Below are positions 1 to 7,428 of a stretch of DNA of 13,008 bases, one piece after another. The stretch spans positions 1 to 13,008 of the forward strand of contig CABQBF010000066.1 in NCBI GenBank assembly GCA_902462325.1, given 5' to 3'. A program made the position numbers and the translations under genes. Numbering within the stretch: the stretch's first letter is position 1; every line of letters begins with the position of its first letter. The notes beneath the pieces are model-generated. The model ran no database searches, was not told the origin of the DNA, and saw nothing but the letters and a program-made list of their open reading frames with translations. Source of the stretch: an uncultured Peptococcaceae bacterium (GTDB lineage Bacteria > Bacillota > Peptococcia > Peptococcales > Peptococcaceae).

Positions 1-346
1 TGCTGTATCGAATGATAGAACCATCCCCCTTCACTTCGTAGCCTTTTTTTAACCGCGCCTCTGCGATACGCGCTTTTACAAGAGCTTGAATCAGTTCTTC
101 TTTCGTCATGGCCTTGTATGCTTCTAGATTTTGCGATGTACTCAGACCTGAAGGTTTGCCTGTGGATAATGGAGCTGCGTAATTTTTATCCTTTGGCGGC
201 AATTGATTCAAATCTCGATACATGCGCATGTAAGAACGGGCGGTATTTTCTCCGATGTCATATTCTTCAGCTGCCTGGTAACGGGTGAGCTCTCCTTCAT
301 AAATCCTGCGGCCAATATTCAATTTTTCTTCTTTTGTGTATTTCAT
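1..346 (-). CDS. IS3-family transposase OrfA (partial, 3' end missing)
   Basis: About 115 codons are visible before the window ends. The protein begins MKYTKEEKLNIGRRIYEGEL and continues with a helix-turn-helix region (TRYQAAEEYDIGENTARSYM, residues about 21-40), which in IS3-type OrfA proteins binds the element's ends. It is followed by a charged helical stretch (MTKEELIQALVKARIAEARL) and the KKGYEVKGDG segment, which resembles the region just before the OrfA/OrfB junction in this family. The ATG at 346-344 is preceded by a strong AGGAGG at 353-358 with suitable spacing. In IS3 elements OrfA is normally joined to OrfB by programmed frameshifting, or followed closely by it; neither can be checked here. 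Family assignment is from remembered similarity and motif layout. Confidence 0.75.
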   Translation of the reverse strand, partial: MKYTKEEKLNIGRRIYEGELTRYQAAEEYDIGENTARSYMRMYRDLNQLPPKDKNYAAPLSTGKPSGLSTSQNLEAYKAMTKEELIQALVKARIAEARLKKGYEVKGDGSIIRYS

Positions 347-456
347 GGTAAACCTCCTGTCCACATGGGACTATATTTTGTTCACAGTTCGTAATCTTCA
401 TGCATAAATTATACATCTCTCTGTCTAAAAATGCCCCCTCTGTGTCCAATTTTAGT
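1..456 (-). mobile_element. Left end of an IS3-family insertion sequence (cut by window edge)
   Basis: The element is recognised from its OrfA-type transposase reading leftward and by roughly 100 bases of non-coding leader between that start codon and the end of lonB. Read on the minus strand, the leader begins with TTGGACACAGAGGGGGC near 449-433, a GGACA-type end that would fit an IS3-like terminus. The exact outer end is not provable because the opposite terminus and the target duplication lie outside the window. Its outer boundary must fall within about ten bases of the lonB stop codon. OrfB, the DDE catalytic half, would lie to the left. Confidence 0.6.
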
Positions 457-2079
457 TTACCACTTCAACGCCAACTGTACCACTTCCTCCAGTTCGTCCA
501 CTGGAATGACTTCTACGCCTTGCAGATGGGAAAAAGAATCCTGCCAGTTCTGCCGGGGAATTAATACCCGCTTTAAGCCGGCTTGTCGGGCGGCTTCCAC
601 TTTAGCGGGCGTACCACCCACTGGCAGTACTTTACCTCGAATGGACACCTCGCCGGTCATGGCCAGTTGGTTGTCTACCGGCTTTTTACAAATAGCCGAA
701 TACACCGCTGTGGCGATAGTAACCCCAGCCGACGGGCCATCAATAGGTGTGCCGCCAGGAAAATTAACGTGAATATTATATCGGTCCACATCAATATGCA
801 GCACCGTTTTCAGTGCGGTCCGCACATTTTCCACCGAGCAGCGGGCCATACTTTTACGCCGCACCTTTTGTCCGTTGCCGCTGGGCAATTCTTCTTCCTC
901 CACAATACCTGTCACATTGAGCGTACCATGCTCCGCCCCTGTCGGACTGACTGCCACCTCCACGCCGCTGACAATGCCCATATTAGGGCCGCAGACTGCC
1001 AAACCATTGACCAAGCCAATATCAGGCTGAGCGGCAATGCTGCTGTGGGGCCGCGGACTATAGTGACAACTGTTAATTACCCATTCGATATCTTCCCGGC
1101 TAATTTCCTTGTGGTTTTCTGTGGTAGCCATGCCCGCCGCAATCTGCACCATGTTCACAGCCTCCCGGCCATTGGTGGCATAATCGCTGATTAATTGCAA
1201 TGCCCGCCGGGCGATGGGCATTTCCAACCGTTCTGCCGCCCGTTGGGCCACAGCAATGATTTCTTCCGGCAATAAGCTGCGAAAATAAATTTCCAAACAG
1301 CGGGAACGGATGGCCGCTGGAATTTCAGCCGGCTGTCGCGTAGTAGCGGCAATCAGGCGAAAGTCAGCTGGCAATCCATTATTAAAAATATCGTGGATAT
1401 GCTTGGGAATGCGCTCATTGTCCGCACTGTAATAGGCGCTTTCCAGCAGCACTTTACGGTCCTCCAATACTTTCAGCAGCTTGTTCATCTGCATGGGGTG
1501 TAACTCCCCAATCTCATCAATATACAGCACACCGCCGTGGGCCTTTGTCACAGCGCCGGGCTTAGGCTGCGGAATGCCGGCAACTCCCATAGATCCTGCC
1601 CCTTGATAGATGGGATCATGCACCGAACCAATCAGCGGGTCAGCGATTCCCCGTTCGTCAAAACGGGAAGTGGCTCCGTCCACTTCCACAAATTTGGCGT
1701 CGGCAGCAAAGGGACTGCCCGGCATCCGCTTGGCTTCCTCCAAAATTAAACGGGCTACGGTAGTTTTGCCCACACCGGGCGGTCCATAAATAATCACATG
1801 CTGCGGATTGGGCCCGCACATAGCTGCCCGCAAAGCCTTGATACCCTCCTCCTGCCCAATCACATCGGCAAAAGAAGCGGGCCTGGTTTTGGCCGTCAAC
1901 GGTTCCGTCAAATGCACGTCCCGCATAGCGCGCAGCTTTTCCTGCTCCTTTTCCGTGTTGAACGTCACTCGCTGCTTATCACTCCTCTGATTGCGCAGCA
2001 AATTCAAAAAGTAAATACCAATTACCAAGGCGAAAAAAATCTGTACCACGCCAAAAACGCTCCACACCTGGTCACTCAT
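457..2079 (-). CDS. lonB: ATP-dependent protease LonB, membrane-anchored
   Basis: A 540-residue AAA+ serine protease of the Firmicute LonB type (Bacillus LonB is of similar length). It lacks the large N-terminal domain of LonA. Residues about 6-28 form one hydrophobic segment that should anchor it in the membrane, followed by a charged linker. The ATPase domain has Walker A GPPGVGKTT (99-107) and Walker B with LYIDE (185-189). The C-terminal Lon protease domain carries the Ser-Lys dyad: Ser450 in DGPSAGVT and Lys493 in GGTPAKVEAA, 43 residues apart as in Lon proteases generally. A longer reading from 2127 is possible, but the ATG at 2079 has a well-placed GGGAGG (2088-2093), so I chose it. 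The expected role is regulated degradation of folded or damaged proteins at the membrane. lonA often follows lonB in Firmicutes; here an insertion sequence does. Confidence 0.93.
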   Translation of the reverse strand: MSDQVWSVFGVVQIFFALVIGIYFLNLLRNQRSDKQRVTFNTEKEQEKLRAMRDVHLTEPLTAKTRPASFADVIGQEEGIKALRAAMCGPNPQHVIIYGPPGVGKTTVARLILEEAKRMPGSPFAADAKFVEVDGATSRFDERGIADPLIGSVHDPIYQGAGSMGVAGIPQPKPGAVTKAHGGVLYIDEIGELHPMQMNKLLKVLEDRKVLLESAYYSADNERIPKHIHDIFNNGLPADFRLIAATTRQPAEIPAAIRSRCLEIYFRSLLPEEIIAVAQRAAERLEMPIARRALQLISDYATNGREAVNMVQIAAGMATTENHKEISREDIEWVINSCHYSPRPHSSIAAQPDIGLVNGLAVCGPNMGIVSGVEVAVSPTGAEHGTLNVTGIVEEEELPSGNGQKVRRKSMARCSVENVRTALKTVLHIDVDRYNIHVNFPGGTPIDGPSAGVTIATAVYSAICKKPVDNQLAMTGEVSIRGKVLPVGGTPAKVEAARQAGLKRVLIPRQNWQDSFSHLQGVEVIPVDELEEVVQLALKW

Positions 2080-2236
2080 CCAAACATCCTCCCATCCATA
2101 TACGCTCTTATGACAATATTTCTTCACTACTTAGTATGCCGGGTGTGTTGATTTTTATCAGAGGAATTGTTTGCATAAATATCTACTCATTTCATAACAG
2201 TTCCCACGAAAAATACATTCATGTTTTCGTTTTATC

Positions 2237-2294
2237 TGATAGCCCTATCCAAAATAGAAAATAGACGATAAATAATATTTATATTAATATAAAT
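2237..2294. promoter_or_regulatory. Palindrome-rich upstream region of the ureohydrolase cassette, possible LysR sites
   Basis: Three dyad-symmetric sequences lie in the 2080-2338 divergent gap. GATAG-CC-CTATC occupies 2237-2248. ATAAAT-AAT-ATTTAT occupies 2268-2282 and fits the T-N11-A spacing of LysR-type boxes (T2269, A2281). An 18-base perfect palindrome, ATTTATATTAATATAAAT, occupies 2277-2294 and overlaps the second. A GGATATCC palindrome follows at 2301-2308. No good -35 hexamer precedes the ureohydrolase gene, which would suit an activator-dependent promoter. The regulator encoded at 4772-5680 is the obvious candidate ligand, but this is inference. The rest of the gap, 2080-2236, should hold the lonB promoter, which I could not place with confidence. 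Confidence 0.4.
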
Positions 2295-2338
2295 GTATAA
2301 GGATATCCTATTTATAACTAGAAGAGAGGCGTTCGTAC

Positions 2339-3304
2339 ATGGAAAAACAACAATATGTTAATTCTTTAAATTCTCCCCGTTTTGCAGGGATTAAAACATT
2401 TATGCGTTTACCTCATAGCAATGATTTCACTGACGTTGATTTTGCAGTTATTGGAATTCCCTTTGATACGGGATCTTCCTTTGCTACTGGAAGCCGTTTT
2501 GGTCCACAAAGTATTCGAGAGGCCTCCACTATTTTAAAGCCTTATCATCCTATTTTGCAGGTAAATGTATTTGATCAATGCGTTGGAATTGATTATGGCG
2601 ATATTGCTGTGATTCCTGGCTACATCCAAGAAACCTATGCCACTGTGGAATCTGCATTAACCCCAATCATTGATGCTGGTATTATTCCTGTCTGTTTAGG
2701 CGGTGACCATTCTATTACATTGCCTGAACTACGGGCTATTGCAAAAAAATATGGCCCCGTTTCGTTAATTCATTTTGATTCACATAGTGACACTACCGAC
2801 CTTTTCTTTGGGCAGCTTTATAATCATGGCACTACCTTTCGGCGAGCCCTAGAAGAAGGCTTGATTTTGCCAGAAAACACTTTACAAATCGGCCTACGAG
2901 GACCTCTATACAGTGCCGATCAATTTGATTTTGCTATCTCTCATGGCATAGAAATCCTGACTAACTGGGATATCCGAGAAAAAGGCTTCGCATATACCAT
3001 TGAAAAAATAAAAATGAAAACTGCCGGACATCCTGTTTTTGTAACTTTCGATATTGATTTTCTAGATGCTGCTTATGCCCCCGGTACTGGTACACCAGAA
3101 ATTTGCGGATTTAATACATTTGAAGCACAAAAATTAGTGCTAAAAGGATTACTAGATGCCAATATTGTAGGCTTTGATTTGGTGGAAGTACTCCCTGCCG
3201 CCGATTCACCTGGTATGATCACCAGTTATGCAGCAGCAGGTATCTTATTTGATTTTATTTCATTAATTGCAAAGCAAAAAAGTACTTATTTAGGAGGGAA
3301 TTAA
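2339..3304 (+). CDS. Agmatinase/arginase-family ureohydrolase (guanidino-compound amidinohydrolase)
   Basis: A 321-residue binuclear manganese hydrolase that splits a guanidino group to release urea. The metal-binding motifs are intact: GGDHS (His124), HFDSHSD (Asp147, His149, Asp151) and FDIDFLDAAYAPGTGTPE (Asp238, Asp240). The segment YNHGTTFRRALEEG (161-174) resembles the substrate-contacting HGT loop of agmatinases, guanidinobutyrases and guanidinopropionases rather than arginases. The motif usually reads HFDAH, so Ser148 is a small variation. Substrate cannot be fixed by reading: agmatine, 4-guanidinobutyrate, 3-guanidinopropionate or guanidine itself are all possible. No arginine decarboxylase or nickel-insertion accessory genes are visible. 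The start has GAGAGG about ten bases upstream. The symporter gene starts one base after the stop codon, so the two are almost certainly co-transcribed. Confidence 0.88.
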   Translation: MEKQQYVNSLNSPRFAGIKTFMRLPHSNDFTDVDFAVIGIPFDTGSSFATGSRFGPQSIREASTILKPYHPILQVNVFDQCVGIDYGDIAVIPGYIQETYATVESALTPIIDAGIIPVCLGGDHSITLPELRAIAKKYGPVSLIHFDSHSDTTDLFFGQLYNHGTTFRRALEEGLILPENTLQIGLRGPLYSADQFDFAISHGIEILTNWDIREKGFAYTIEKIKMKTAGHPVFVTFDIDFLDAAYAPGTGTPEICGFNTFEAQKLVLKGLLDANIVGFDLVEVLPAADSPGMITSYAAAGILFDFISLIAKQKSTYLGGN

Positions 3305-3305
3305 C

Positions 3306-4706
3306 ATGACAACATTAGATTACACGATTATTCTACTCTACATTGGCATTATGATTATCGCTGGCATTATCGGTATGAAAAAAGCAAAAAACAATGACGA
3401 CTATTTAGTTTCTGGCCGTTCACTACCATTACCAATTTTCGTTGCTTGCATTGCGACTGTTGTCATTGGTGGCGGCGCTACTTTCGGTCAAGCCACCAAA
3501 GGCTATCAATTCGGCATTTCTGGTATGTGGATGGTTACCATGTTTGGTGTCGGCGTTTTAGCATTGGGGTTTCTGTTATCCTCTAAACTATCCAATCTGC
3601 GGATTTTAACCATCGGAGAGATGCTAAGATTACGTTATGATGCGAAAGCACAATGGCTTAGTTCCATTATCTCGGCTTTTTATGTAATTATGGTTTCTGT
3701 CACAAATACTATCGCTTTAGGAGCCTGTGTACAGACCATCTTCGGCTGGTCGCTCTCTAGTTCTATCATTTTTGTCTCCAGTATTTGTTTGCTTTATACT
3801 TTATTAGGTGGTATGATTTCTATTAACATCACCGATACCATCCAATTTATTTTGATGACCGTTGCTATCTTTTTCATTTTAATCCCTAATGGTTTGCTAA
3901 AAGTAGGTGGCTTTAGTGGTTTGCAAGCAACGCTGCCCCAATCCTATTTTGACCCATTTGCTGTTGGCAGTGTACGAATTTTTTCCTGGTTTGTGCTTTT
4001 CACGTTGGGTTTAATGATTGGTCAGGATATTTGGCAACGAGTTTTTACCGCCAAAAGCAGTAAGGTAGCCAAACAGGGGACCATTATCGGCGGTCTCTAT
4101 ACCATTTTATGGGCAGGCGCTATGACCATAGCCGGTATGATTGCCATGGTATTACTCCCTAATATTGACCCACAAAACGCTTTATCTGAGGTCACCTTAG
4201 CTGTCGTGCCTGCAGGCTTTACCGGATTGGTATTTGCAGGCATTATCTCAGCCTTTATGTCCACCATTTCTGGCACTATCATCGCATCCTCTACGCTTAT
4301 AATCAATGATATTTTAAAGCTGCAAGACAAGTCCTTAAATTATAGCCGTATCGCCGTTGTCATCATTGGGTTAGCAGTTATGTTTATTGCTGTGAAAATT
4401 GGTGATGTGTTAACTGCGTTGGATATTGCTTACGCCATTTTATCAGGCAGTATTTTTGTTCCTGTGGTTGCAGGCTTTTTCTGGAAACGGGCAAACTGGC
4501 AAGGCGCCATCGCATCCATGATTGCAAGTTCCATTGTAATTCTGGGCACTATGGTAATTTTCGGTACATCCTCCACTGTTCCAATTTTGGCCGGAATCGC
4601 CGTACCTGCTGTCACATTACTTGCTGTTAGTTTGCTTACTGCACCTACACCAGCGGAACAAACCTCTGCTTGGGAAGAAAAGATTTCTACAGAAAACGAT
4701 TTTTAA
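3306..4706 (+). CDS. Sodium:solute symporter (SSS family), likely importer for the ureohydrolase substrate
   Basis: A 466-residue polytopic membrane protein with about 13 hydrophobic segments, the usual size and topology of the sodium:solute symporter family. The N-terminal helix (about 5-24) is followed by the typical loop DDYLVSGRSLPLP (31-43) and the glycine-rich GGGATFGQATKGYQFG region (55-70). The mid-region IGQDIWQRVFTAKS motif is also characteristic. The C-terminus is a short hydrophilic tail. Its ribosome binding site (AGGAGGG, 3293-3299) lies inside the 3' end of the ureohydrolase gene, with a one-base gap between genes, which indicates tight coupling. By context it should import the guanidino compound cleaved by that enzyme; the solute is not visible from sequence. 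Confidence 0.9.
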   Translation: MTTLDYTIILLYIGIMIIAGIIGMKKAKNNDDYLVSGRSLPLPIFVACIATVVIGGGATFGQATKGYQFGISGMWMVTMFGVGVLALGFLLSSKLSNLRILTIGEMLRLRYDAKAQWLSSIISAFYVIMVSVTNTIALGACVQTIFGWSLSSSIIFVSSICLLYTLLGGMISINITDTIQFILMTVAIFFILIPNGLLKVGGFSGLQATLPQSYFDPFAVGSVRIFSWFVLFTLGLMIGQDIWQRVFTAKSSKVAKQGTIIGGLYTILWAGAMTIAGMIAMVLLPNIDPQNALSEVTLAVVPAGFTGLVFAGIISAFMSTISGTIIASSTLIINDILKLQDKSLNYSRIAVVIIGLAVMFIAVKIGDVLTALDIAYAILSGSIFVPVVAGFFWKRANWQGAIASMIASSIVILGTMVIFGTSSTVPILAGIAVPAVTLLAVSLLTAPTPAEQTSAWEEKISTENDF

Positions 4707-4771
4707 AAGACTTTTCACCAACTTTTATACAGAATATTGGTTTTTCATTCATAAAAAGGGGTGCATTACAG

Positions 4772-5680
4772 ATGAAACTAGAACAACTTTACTATTTGAT
4801 AGAAGCCATAAAATTTAGCTCCATTTCCATTGCTGCGCGGGAAAATTACGTTCCCCAATCCACAGTCAGTTCTTCTATTACCAGATTAGAAAAAGAACTA
4901 GGTGCATCCCTTTTAAAACGAACTAATAAAGGTATTACACCCACCGCTACTGGTCAGGATGTGGCAGAAAAAAGTAAACAAATTTTTTCTTTATTGGATG
5001 AGATCCGTCTATTAGCTAGTCAGGCTGAAAGCAAGTTTTGTCTCAATATTACCGCTATGCCCGCTTTGGTAGACACTGTTTTAGCCGATGTAATTTTAGA
5101 AATTGAACAACACACCCATCCGCTTTCCATTACTGTAATTACAGATGAACCCAATGTTATTTTACAAAATGTGCAAATGGGGTTCTCCGATTTAGGAATT
5201 ATTTTTGATAATCATACTTTTCAACATCCTGATTTAACATATTATGAATTATTTACCGATACTTATTGCCTTTTTGTTGGTCAAGATTCTTCTTACTATG
5301 GTAGAAATTCTATTAAAATTGCAGAAGCCCTAGCTTGTCCTCATATCGCTTATAAAACAGAATTCGAAAGAGAAGACAATTTACTTACCCGCATGATTAC
5401 ACCTTATGGCAAGCCAAACATCGCTCTGCGTGTAGATAACACCGAATCCATGCGAAGAATTATTTCTAAAAGTCAATATGTCGCTTTTTTTCCGCATTTC
5501 ACTACTTATCATGACGCTTATATTGAGTCTGGAAAAATTCAGGCGCTGCCTATTGAAGATGCTGATTTAAAAATTTACATTGGTTACATCGAAAGTAACC
5601 ATTTCAAAGACTTACAAGGCAATCAACTCTTTCTCAAGTTATTGAAAAAAAGCATTCAAACAAACAATTACTTACAATAG
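4772..5680 (+). CDS. LysR-type transcriptional regulator
   Basis: A 302-residue LysR protein. The N-terminal winged helix-turn-helix spans about residues 1-60, with the recognition region around AARENYVPQSTVSSSITRLE (21-40) and the typical ending LGASLLKRTNKGITPTATG. The remainder is a periplasmic-binding-protein-like effector domain. The reading frame extends upstream to 4670 but overlaps the symporter gene; the ATG at 4772 begins the usual LysR N-terminus (MKLEQLYYLIEAI) and has AAGGGG about ten bases upstream. Unusually for the family it is not divergent from its likely targets but lies 65 bases downstream on the same strand, probably in the same transcription unit. It may sense the imported guanidino compound and act on the palindromes upstream of 2339. 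The gene is very AT-rich: the line 5161-5220 counts 17 G/C of 60. Confidence 0.9.
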   Translation: MKLEQLYYLIEAIKFSSISIAARENYVPQSTVSSSITRLEKELGASLLKRTNKGITPTATGQDVAEKSKQIFSLLDEIRLLASQAESKFCLNITAMPALVDTVLADVILEIEQHTHPLSITVITDEPNVILQNVQMGFSDLGIIFDNHTFQHPDLTYYELFTDTYCLFVGQDSSYYGRNSIKIAEALACPHIAYKTEFEREDNLLTRMITPYGKPNIALRVDNTESMRRIISKSQYVAFFPHFTTYHDAYIESGKIQALPIEDADLKIYIGYIESNHFKDLQGNQLFLKLLKKSIQTNNYLQ

Positions 5681-5723
5681 AAATTTAATATACTAAAAAG
5701 CAACATATCTGCCCGTAAAAATA

Positions 5724-5780
5724 AGCACAAACAGTAGTGACACCCAAAAAGTGGACCTATGACTGTTTGTGCTCTTTTTT
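5724..5780. terminator. Probable bidirectional terminator with an unusual 26-base loop
   Basis: A perfect 12-bp inverted repeat (AGCACAAACAGT at 5724-5735 and its complement at 5762-5773) is followed by CTTTTTT on the plus strand. An A-rich stretch on the left side gives a T-rich tail on the minus strand. It lies between the convergent LysR gene and the ABC permease gene, 43 bases after the first and 39 bases beyond the second, and can serve both. The loop (5736-5761) is much longer than a normal terminator loop and contains GTGACACCCAAAAAGTGGAC, which looks like the end of an IS3-type element. Confidence 0.75.
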
Positions 5781-5818
5781 ATTTTATATTCATTTTTCAG
5801 AAACTATCTCATTTGCTG

Positions 5819-6568
5819 CTACCGTTCCTTCTGCTGCCAGCGGCACAACCGATGTTCCAGCAAATCCACCAACCAATACAGCACCAAACCCAAACAGGCT
5901 AAACCGATGATACCGGCATACATAGCCGGATAGTCTCTGGTTTCCATGCCGTCCAAAATAAAATAGCCCAAGCCATCGAAGGAGGCAAAGGTTTCCGCAA
6001 AAAATAAAATGGCAATGGCTGTGCCTAATGTAATGCGCAGAGAAGTCAAAATCTGCGGCAGACAACTGGGCAAAATCAAATGCTGAAAGGTTTGCCAAGG
6101 CGTGGCATGCAAGGAACGCATAGATTGCAGACTGGCCTGGGGAATGCTGCTGGCGGCGTCGCGGGTGACCACCACAATCTGAAAAAATACGACCAGCGCA
6201 ATCAAAAAAATCTTGGGCCAGTTACCCAAACCCATCAGCACAACAATGATTGGCAAAAAAACCACTTTGGGTAAAGGATAGAGCAGATATACAATAGGAT
6301 TGAGCAACCGTCCCAGCCAGGCAATGCGGCCCATAGCCAAGCCAACCGGCACCGCCAACACCATAGCCAGCACAATACTGCATAAAATGCGCACCGTACT
6401 GATGATAAAATGTTGCCCCAACTCGCCGCTCAGCAGCATTTGAAAGAAGGCTGTAAAGGAAGCTGCTGGTGCAGGCAAAAATGGCTTTTGCAGCGCCATG
6501 CTGCCCATTTGCCAGAAAAGCAGAACAAGCACAAAGCCTAACAAACCGTTGGCAAATTTACTTTTCAT
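5819..6568 (-). CDS. ABC transporter permease (SsuC/TauC/NMT1-type importer)
   Basis: A 249-residue inner-membrane permease of the nitrate/sulfonate/taurine importer class, with about six hydrophobic segments starting with residues 8-25. The loop that docks onto the ATPase (EAA-like) is MRSLHATPWQTFQHLILPSCLP (about 150-171), containing the conserved LP. The open frame extends back to 6667, but the ATG at 6568 has GGAGG at 6577-6581 and gives the normal N-terminus (MKSKFANGLLGFVLVLLFWQ). This start overlaps the last 11 bases of the ATPase gene, indicating translational coupling. It is the last gene of the minus-strand run and reads into the hairpin at 5724-5780. Substrate is undetermined. Confidence 0.9.
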   Translation of the reverse strand: MKSKFANGLLGFVLVLLFWQMGSMALQKPFLPAPAASFTAFFQMLLSGELGQHFIISTVRILCSIVLAMVLAVPVGLAMGRIAWLGRLLNPIVYLLYPLPKVVFLPIIVVLMGLGNWPKIFLIALVVFFQIVVVTRDAASSIPQASLQSMRSLHATPWQTFQHLILPSCLPQILTSLRITLGTAIAILFFAETFASFDGLGYFILDGMETRDYPAMYAGIIGLACLGLVLYWLVDLLEHRLCRWQQKER

Positions 6569-7316
6569 GCTGCATGCCTCCAATCCAACTGCGCAACTGA
6601 TTGCAGTGCTGATAAAATTCCGCCGTGCCTCGATAGGACTGCTGTCCGCTATGTTCATTTTCTGCAATTTTGCTCAATGTGCCGCTATAATCAGAGAACA
6701 CCGCTATTTTTTGTCCTAGAAAAATCGCCTCTTCGATGTTGTGCGTTACCAGCACCAAAGTCAACTGCCGTTGCTCACACAGTTCCAAAACGATATTCTG
6801 CATCGTTTCCCTCGTCAGCGCATCTAACGCGGAAAAGGGCTCGTCCATTAGCAACACGTTCGGCTGCCCAATCAAAGCCCGGGCAATGGCAACACGCTGC
6901 CGTTGACCGCCGGATAGCTGCGCCGGATATTTTTTACCATGCTCCGTAAGCTGCAGTTGTGCCAATAATTGAGCCATGCGTTCTCTCACCTCTGCTTTGG
7001 GACATTTTTGCAGCACCAAAGGCAACGCCACATTCTGCTCCACCGTTTTCCAGGGAAATAATCCGTATTCCTGCAAAATTACACTGATTTCTTTATGGGG
7101 CGCCAACAATGGCTGCCCTTGGTACAACACCTGCCCCGCTGTCACCGGCTGCAAGCCGGCCAGCAAATGCAGCAGCGAACTTTTTCCACAGCCCGACGGC
7201 CCAATCAAAGCCCAGCGCTCTCCTTGCGTAATTGTCAGATTGATTTGATGCAACACTGTATGCACACCGCCTTCTGGACGGGGATACTGCAAAACAGCCT
7301 CTCGTAGCCGCAACAT
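6558..7316 (-). CDS. ABC transporter ATP-binding protein (SsuB/TauB/NMT1-type importer)
   Basis: A 252-residue ATPase with all nucleotide-binding motifs: Walker A GPSGCGKSS (39-47), Q-loop Gln82, signature LSGGQ (134-138), Walker B VLLMDEP (154-160) and H-loop His192. Family members of this class energise uptake of sulfonates, nitrate, or thiamine or pyrimidine precursors. A GTG at 7325 could also start translation, but the AGGTG at 7325-7329 is better spaced for the ATG at 7316, so I use that. The gene lies about 215 bases from the lipoprotein stop codon, an unusually wide gap for this operon type, which is largely filled by the hairpin at 7429-7530. A TATAAT sequence on the minus strand at 7363-7368 could supply a secondary promoter, but no good -35 accompanies it. 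Confidence 0.92.
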   Translation of the reverse strand: MLRLREAVLQYPRPEGGVHTVLHQINLTITQGERWALIGPSGCGKSSLLHLLAGLQPVTAGQVLYQGQPLLAPHKEISVILQEYGLFPWKTVEQNVALPLVLQKCPKAEVRERMAQLLAQLQLTEHGKKYPAQLSGGQRQRVAIARALIGQPNVLLMDEPFSALDALTRETMQNIVLELCEQRQLTLVLVTHNIEEAIFLGQKIAVFSDYSGTLSKIAENEHSGQQSYRGTAEFYQHCNQLRSWIGGMQHEK

Positions 7317-7428
7317 GGCTTTCACACCTACTTTTCTAAAACTAGATTTCTTTACAAATTCAAATTATAGTCCAGGGCTCAAAAATTTCCCACGGAACAA
7401 CGTTTACTTTTCAACCTACGGGCTCTGA

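Noticed and set aside
583..1194. Plus-strand 203-codon ORF
   Set aside because: It lies entirely antisense to the protease domain of lonB, which has intact catalytic motifs; the antisense frame shows no domain.
2206..2230. ACGAAAA/TTTTCGT hairpin with following T residues
   Set aside because: Only seven mostly A-T pairs in an AT-rich divergent region; too weak to call a terminator and no gene ends there on the plus strand.
7325..7325. GTG start for the ABC ATPase
   Set aside because: It would overlap the AGGTG that serves as ribosome binding site for the ATG at 7316, which has better spacing.
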